Below, in pieces: positions 60,470-64,000 of a DNA stretch of 64,000 bases. The translations under genes and the position numbers were made by a program. Numbering within the stretch: the stretch's first letter is position 1; the number at the start of each line of letters is the position of its first letter. The notes beneath the pieces were generated by a model that was given only the letters and a program-made list of their open reading frames with translations, had not been told where the DNA came from and did no database searches. The stretch comes from Sipunculus nudus (lineage: Eukaryota; Annelida; Sipuncula; Golfingiida; Sipunculidae), in assembly GCA_026874595.1 (NCBI GenBank), contig CM049314.1, positions 1,759,318 through 1,823,317 of the forward strand, given 5' to 3'.

Positions 60470-61340
60470 TAATGAGCGGATTTCATATCTTGCAGAATTA
60501 TCAGAGCAAGAATTGTTAGGTAGTCTAAATTCGTTTAAAAACGGGAAATCACCAGGCACAGACGGGTTACCAGCTGAATTTTAAAAAACCTTTATAAATA
60601 CTATAAAGAATTAAATAAGTACTTTATAAATTGTGTAAGACACAGCTTAAAAAACCGGAAACTTATCGTTAACCCAAAACAAGAAATAATGAGTTTGCAA
60701 CCAAAAAGAAAAAAGGAAAAGACCATCAATATTTGAAAAACTGGAGGCCATTCACTTGATTAAACTGTGATTATAAAATTATTTCAAAGAGGATAGCAAA
60801 TAGAATAAAACAAGCTATTCCGGGTATTACATAAAGATCATACTAATTTCATAAAAAACAGATATATAGGTGAAAATATAAATAAAACGCTAACATTAAT
60901 AGTACATGCATGCAATAAAGGACAAGAAACTTTTATAATGGCGATCGATTATGAGAAGGCCTTTAATTTTTTGGAATTGAATTACTTATATAAATCTTTA
61001 GAAATAGCTAATTTTGATAACAACACTATATCAATAATTTAAGTGTTATACAAAGATATTCAAAGTTGTGTAATACATAATGGGTATAGTTCTACCTTTT
61101 AAATATTACTAGAGGAGTACAACAAGGATGTCCTCTCTCTCCTTATTTATTTGTTTTAAGCATTAAATTATTAGGTAAGGCAATGAGAAATTTTGATGAA
61201 ATAAAAGGTATAGTATTCGAACACTGTAATTAAAAAAAGTCAGTATGCTGACAGCACGACTTTGTACGTTAAAGATACAGAAACAATAAAAAAGCATTGG
61301 GTATTTTTGAAGAATTTCGAGTTATATCTGGTTTAAATAT
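60470..61340 (+). pseudogene. LINE reverse transcriptase domain
   Basis: LNSFKNGKSPGTDGLPAEF (60525-60585), MAIDYEKAFNFLELNYLY (60938-60992, with the first catalytic Asp), TRGVQQGCPLSPYLFVL (about 61108-61160) and SQYADSTTLYV (about 61240-61272) appear in different frames. In the last the second Asp of the YADD box is Ser, so the copy would be inactive even if the frames were continuous. Stops at 60583, 61040 and elsewhere. Confidence 0.9.
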
Positions 61341-61649
61341 AAATAAAGAAGTAAACTTCAATTATGCCAATGATTAAGGAAGATACCAGGGGCAGAGATG
61401 AGGTGACAAAACTTGGTCTGACATAGACTGATGGACCCATTAACTCACATGGAGTGTTCATTAATCCCTCATTAGAAAATATTTTCAATATAAATTATCT
61501 GCCAAAGGTAAACAAAATAAAAAAATATAATAACAATATGGTCTCAAAGAAACCTGACACCTTTGGGGAAAATAACAGTTATATAAAGTTATATATTATC
61601 ACAATTAATTTATTTAATGTCCGTACTCCCAAGCCCTCCCCAAAACGTC

Positions 61650-62900
61650 ATAAAACAAGTTGAAAAAAAAACTGTATAAACTTGTATGGAATAAAGGAAG
61701 GGAATTAATTAAAAGAAACGTGCTTTTTGCTCCCATCAAGGAAGAGGGTCTCAAAATGATAAATTTGAATACACAGAATACATTGCTGAAAATAGTTTGG
61801 ATTTGAAGGTTGATTACTATGCATAAAGCTGACGCTTTTTAAATATTAGTATATAAATACCTGAAACTGGGAGAGGATTCATTTTATTGTAATTTATCCG
61901 CAGGGGATAGCAAAAAAATTATTAACATATCCTCGACCATATGGAATGATGTAATGCATTCATGGTGCACATATTATTATTCTACCCCAAGCTCATACAC
62001 AGATATGTTATCCCAGTTACTCACACACTAAAGTAGATGGCCAAGTCATATTCTATTAATATATGCATAAAGCAGGTATAAAGAATATCGCAAATTTAAT
62101 GTGTATATCTAATCCAGAAAGTATTTGGCTGGATCATGAAGGATTTTGCGATAAAAACAGTGTTAATATAGATTTTCTGACCTTCGATAGCCTACTTAGA
62201 TCCATCCCCATCACTTGGCAAGAAATAATAAGACAGAATAATCGTAAATATTGCATTGTCACATAAATATAAACTAGATAGATTGATTAAGATGAAGAAA
62301 ATTACAAAAGATGTCTATTCAGAATTATTAAAGAATAAAAAAGAAAAGCCTAAAGCATCTATTGTAAAATGGAAGTCAAACCTCGCGCTTGAATCTGAGG
62401 ATTAAATATATATAGGCTTAAAAGACACGTTTTCTTCAAAAATATCGACAAAATTACGATATTTCCAGTTTCATATTCTTCACCATAGACTAACTCTTAA
62501 TTCATTTTTATGTAAACTTAAAGTAAGAGAATCTAAATATTGCACTTTTTGCAAATCAGAGGAAAATAATATTTTACATTTATTCTGGAATTGTAAATTT
62601 TCTAAACTATTAATGGGGAAATATCAGTTATGTTAAAATGAATTGGCTCCTTGAAGCAAAGTTTTACTTGGAAAGAGGTTTTCCTTGTTTGTAACGAAAG
62701 TAAATGGAATAACTTCTTGACTCTGCTTCGGAAGAGATATTTGTACATTAGTAAATGTAATAAGCAAAAACCTTCAGTGCCTGCTTTCACAAAGTTTACA
62801 ACAGATATTTTCCGCATCGAAAAAAATATAGCTATTAAAATGATAACATCAAACAATTTGACCATAAATGGACCCCTTTAAAATGGTTGATTAAAAAGGA
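61650..62900 (+). pseudogene. LINE ORF2 C-terminal region
   Basis: KLVWNKGRELIKR and IKEEGLKMINLNTQNTLLKI (61680-61800) are typical of the post-RT region. LRYFQFHILHHRLTLN and CTFCKSEENNILHLFWNC (about 62455-62600) form the C-x2-C...H...C nucleic-acid-binding segment. WTPLKWLI near 62866-62892 is the usual end of ORF2 in this clade. Confidence 0.85.
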
Positions 62901-63312
62901 ATATTTCTACTAAGTCATAAGAGTTCCAGAAAGTTTGTATAATAAGATAAATGTTACCACGTACAGTCCAGTTTATGTTCAGCACCAGTTTACAACTTGT
63001 ATGTATTGTTTGTATGTGTATATATGTAAACATATATATGTATGTCTTTTAGAGTGCTGATTAGGATTTCATATAACGAAACTTGTGTTCCCAAGCACAC
63101 ATTAAAGACCATTTATTGAATATTGTCTCTGAAAATCAGCCAAGTCTCTACTGGTCGTGGTATATTTTGCGATTTGGTGTGTGTTTACACTGTAATCAGT
63201 AATGAAAGTGTGTAATGTTTGAACTTATTGTGCTTTTGTTTGTAAATTGTTTGTAATAGCCGTACCATTGTATATATGTTGTTTTGTAGGAATAAAAAAA
63301 ATATAATAAAAA

Positions 63313-63428
63313 AGTATATATTCGATATAAAATCTTGCATATATAAAGAGAAATCATTTGTATTTCCCGCATGATACTTCAGAGCAGTTTCATTCACTTG
63401 ACACCACAATGAAAGCCATTAATTTAGT

Positions 63429-63459
<31 letters not shown>

Positions 63460-64000
63460 CACATATATATATATATATAAGAATAAAATATAAAATTCAA
63501 CAGAAATAAAAAATTGAAGTGAAATCTTATGAAAACAGAATAAAACGAGGTTTCGACTCGAGGCTCACGGTTAGGTTATAAAACCTCTTTAAATCTTCTG
63601 TGTCGAACCTCCGAAAAGCTGAAGCTATATTGTCGTAAAACTGCGACACAACTATGTTTTACTGTATTAATATTCAATATCTCCCGTCTATATTTTTCCT
63701 TGCAAGTTCCATATGAGAAAAATGATTTGTGGATTACTAATTAAAATATAAACTTAATCATTAATAACATCGTTATATGGAATAATAACGTTATGTGAAT
63801 AAAAACCTCCAGACGGCGACACTGTACGATATAAATTGATCATATCCCATTCATTCAATATCTGCAAGTACAAATCAATAGCAAACAGCAGTGTTAACTT
63901 GTATTGTGACTTAAGAAAAATTGTAATTATACAATGTCCATGGGGCTATTTTAGTACTTTATGCTAGGACTTTACATTTTTTTTCAAACTCTAACGGATT
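63313..64000. other. Flank of the LINE, with CA/TA microsatellite
   Basis: (AC)n-(AT)n compound microsatellite at 63430-63478. No gene was seen to the window end. Confidence 0.6.

Larger units (their letters stand above)
59232..63312 (+). mobile_element. L1/Tx1-type LINE, decayed, near full ORF2
   Basis: ORF2 parts in order: endonuclease start (59260-59330, IEILTLNVRGLGNSEKKK), middle (59417-59776, NVANAYAPNIPN and GGDWNVVID), end (59770-60011, SRLDYFPISRGL; GYKTDHSAVDL), RT (60500-61300), C-terminal Cys-His segment (about 62520-62600) and stop at ~62900. A ~400-base 3' UTR ends in an A-rich tract (aataaaaaaaatataataaaaaag, 63289-63312). No ORF1 was recognised. Confidence 0.9.

Overview
The window is animal (metazoan) DNA, AT-rich and full of repeats, with small exons bounded by GT-AG introns. 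The first exons encode the C-terminal half of a molluscan-type myosin essential light chain. This, the expansion of PLAC8-like Cys-rich genes and the retroelement mix point to a mollusc (bivalve or gastropod more likely than cephalopod). The species cannot be named from the sequence.

Layout. 1-2.3 kb: last three coding exons and 3' UTR of a myosin essential light chain (+). 2.4-7 kb: non-coding, with microsatellites and a tRNA-derived SINE-like piece. 7.03-12.89 kb: a decayed 5'-truncated Ty3/gypsy-type LTR retrotransposon whose pol order is protease-integrase-RT-RNase H, i.e. the Gmr1-like arrangement, with a SCAN-like gag and an intact-looking 3' LTR. 13.9-14.95 kb: a non-autonomous DNA transposon (pogo/Tigger-like ends) inside a TA microsatellite. 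16.9-21.4 kb: exons of a type II membrane protein with fibronectin III-like domains, apparently broken, with a 39-bp minisatellite in one intron. 21.7-22.4 kb: a PLAC8-like pseudogene (-). 22.55-23.6 kb: a G-rich tandem array split by a solo LTR of the Gmr1-like family. 24.4-25.6 kb: a duplicated dispersed repeat. 26.9-27.35 kb: a short Helitron. 30.56-35.07 kb: an intact four-exon PLAC8-like gene (-) with a 2-kb minisatellite in intron 2. 36-41.7 kb: a fragment of an RT-encoding element and a pair of segmental duplications. 41.93-49.31 kb: a second LTR retrotransposon, internally deleted, with a LINE nested in its 5' part; the pre-insertion site survives in a paralogous segment at 58.1 kb. 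49.65-52.34 kb: a second intact PLAC8-like gene (-) carrying a decayed version of the same intronic minisatellite. 57.8-58.9 kb: duplicated flank plus a 50-bp tandem array. 59.2-63.3 kb: a decayed L1/Tx1-type LINE (+).

The only host genes that look functional are the myosin light chain (partial) and the two PLAC8-like paralogs. The paralogs share exon lengths, splice phases and an intronic minisatellite, so they arose by local duplication. Most of the rest is transposable elements in layers of different age. The most notable item is the swapped integrase/RT order with a SCAN-like capsid region. Next is the internally dated insertion history: nested LINE, target-site duplication, and an empty paralogous site.
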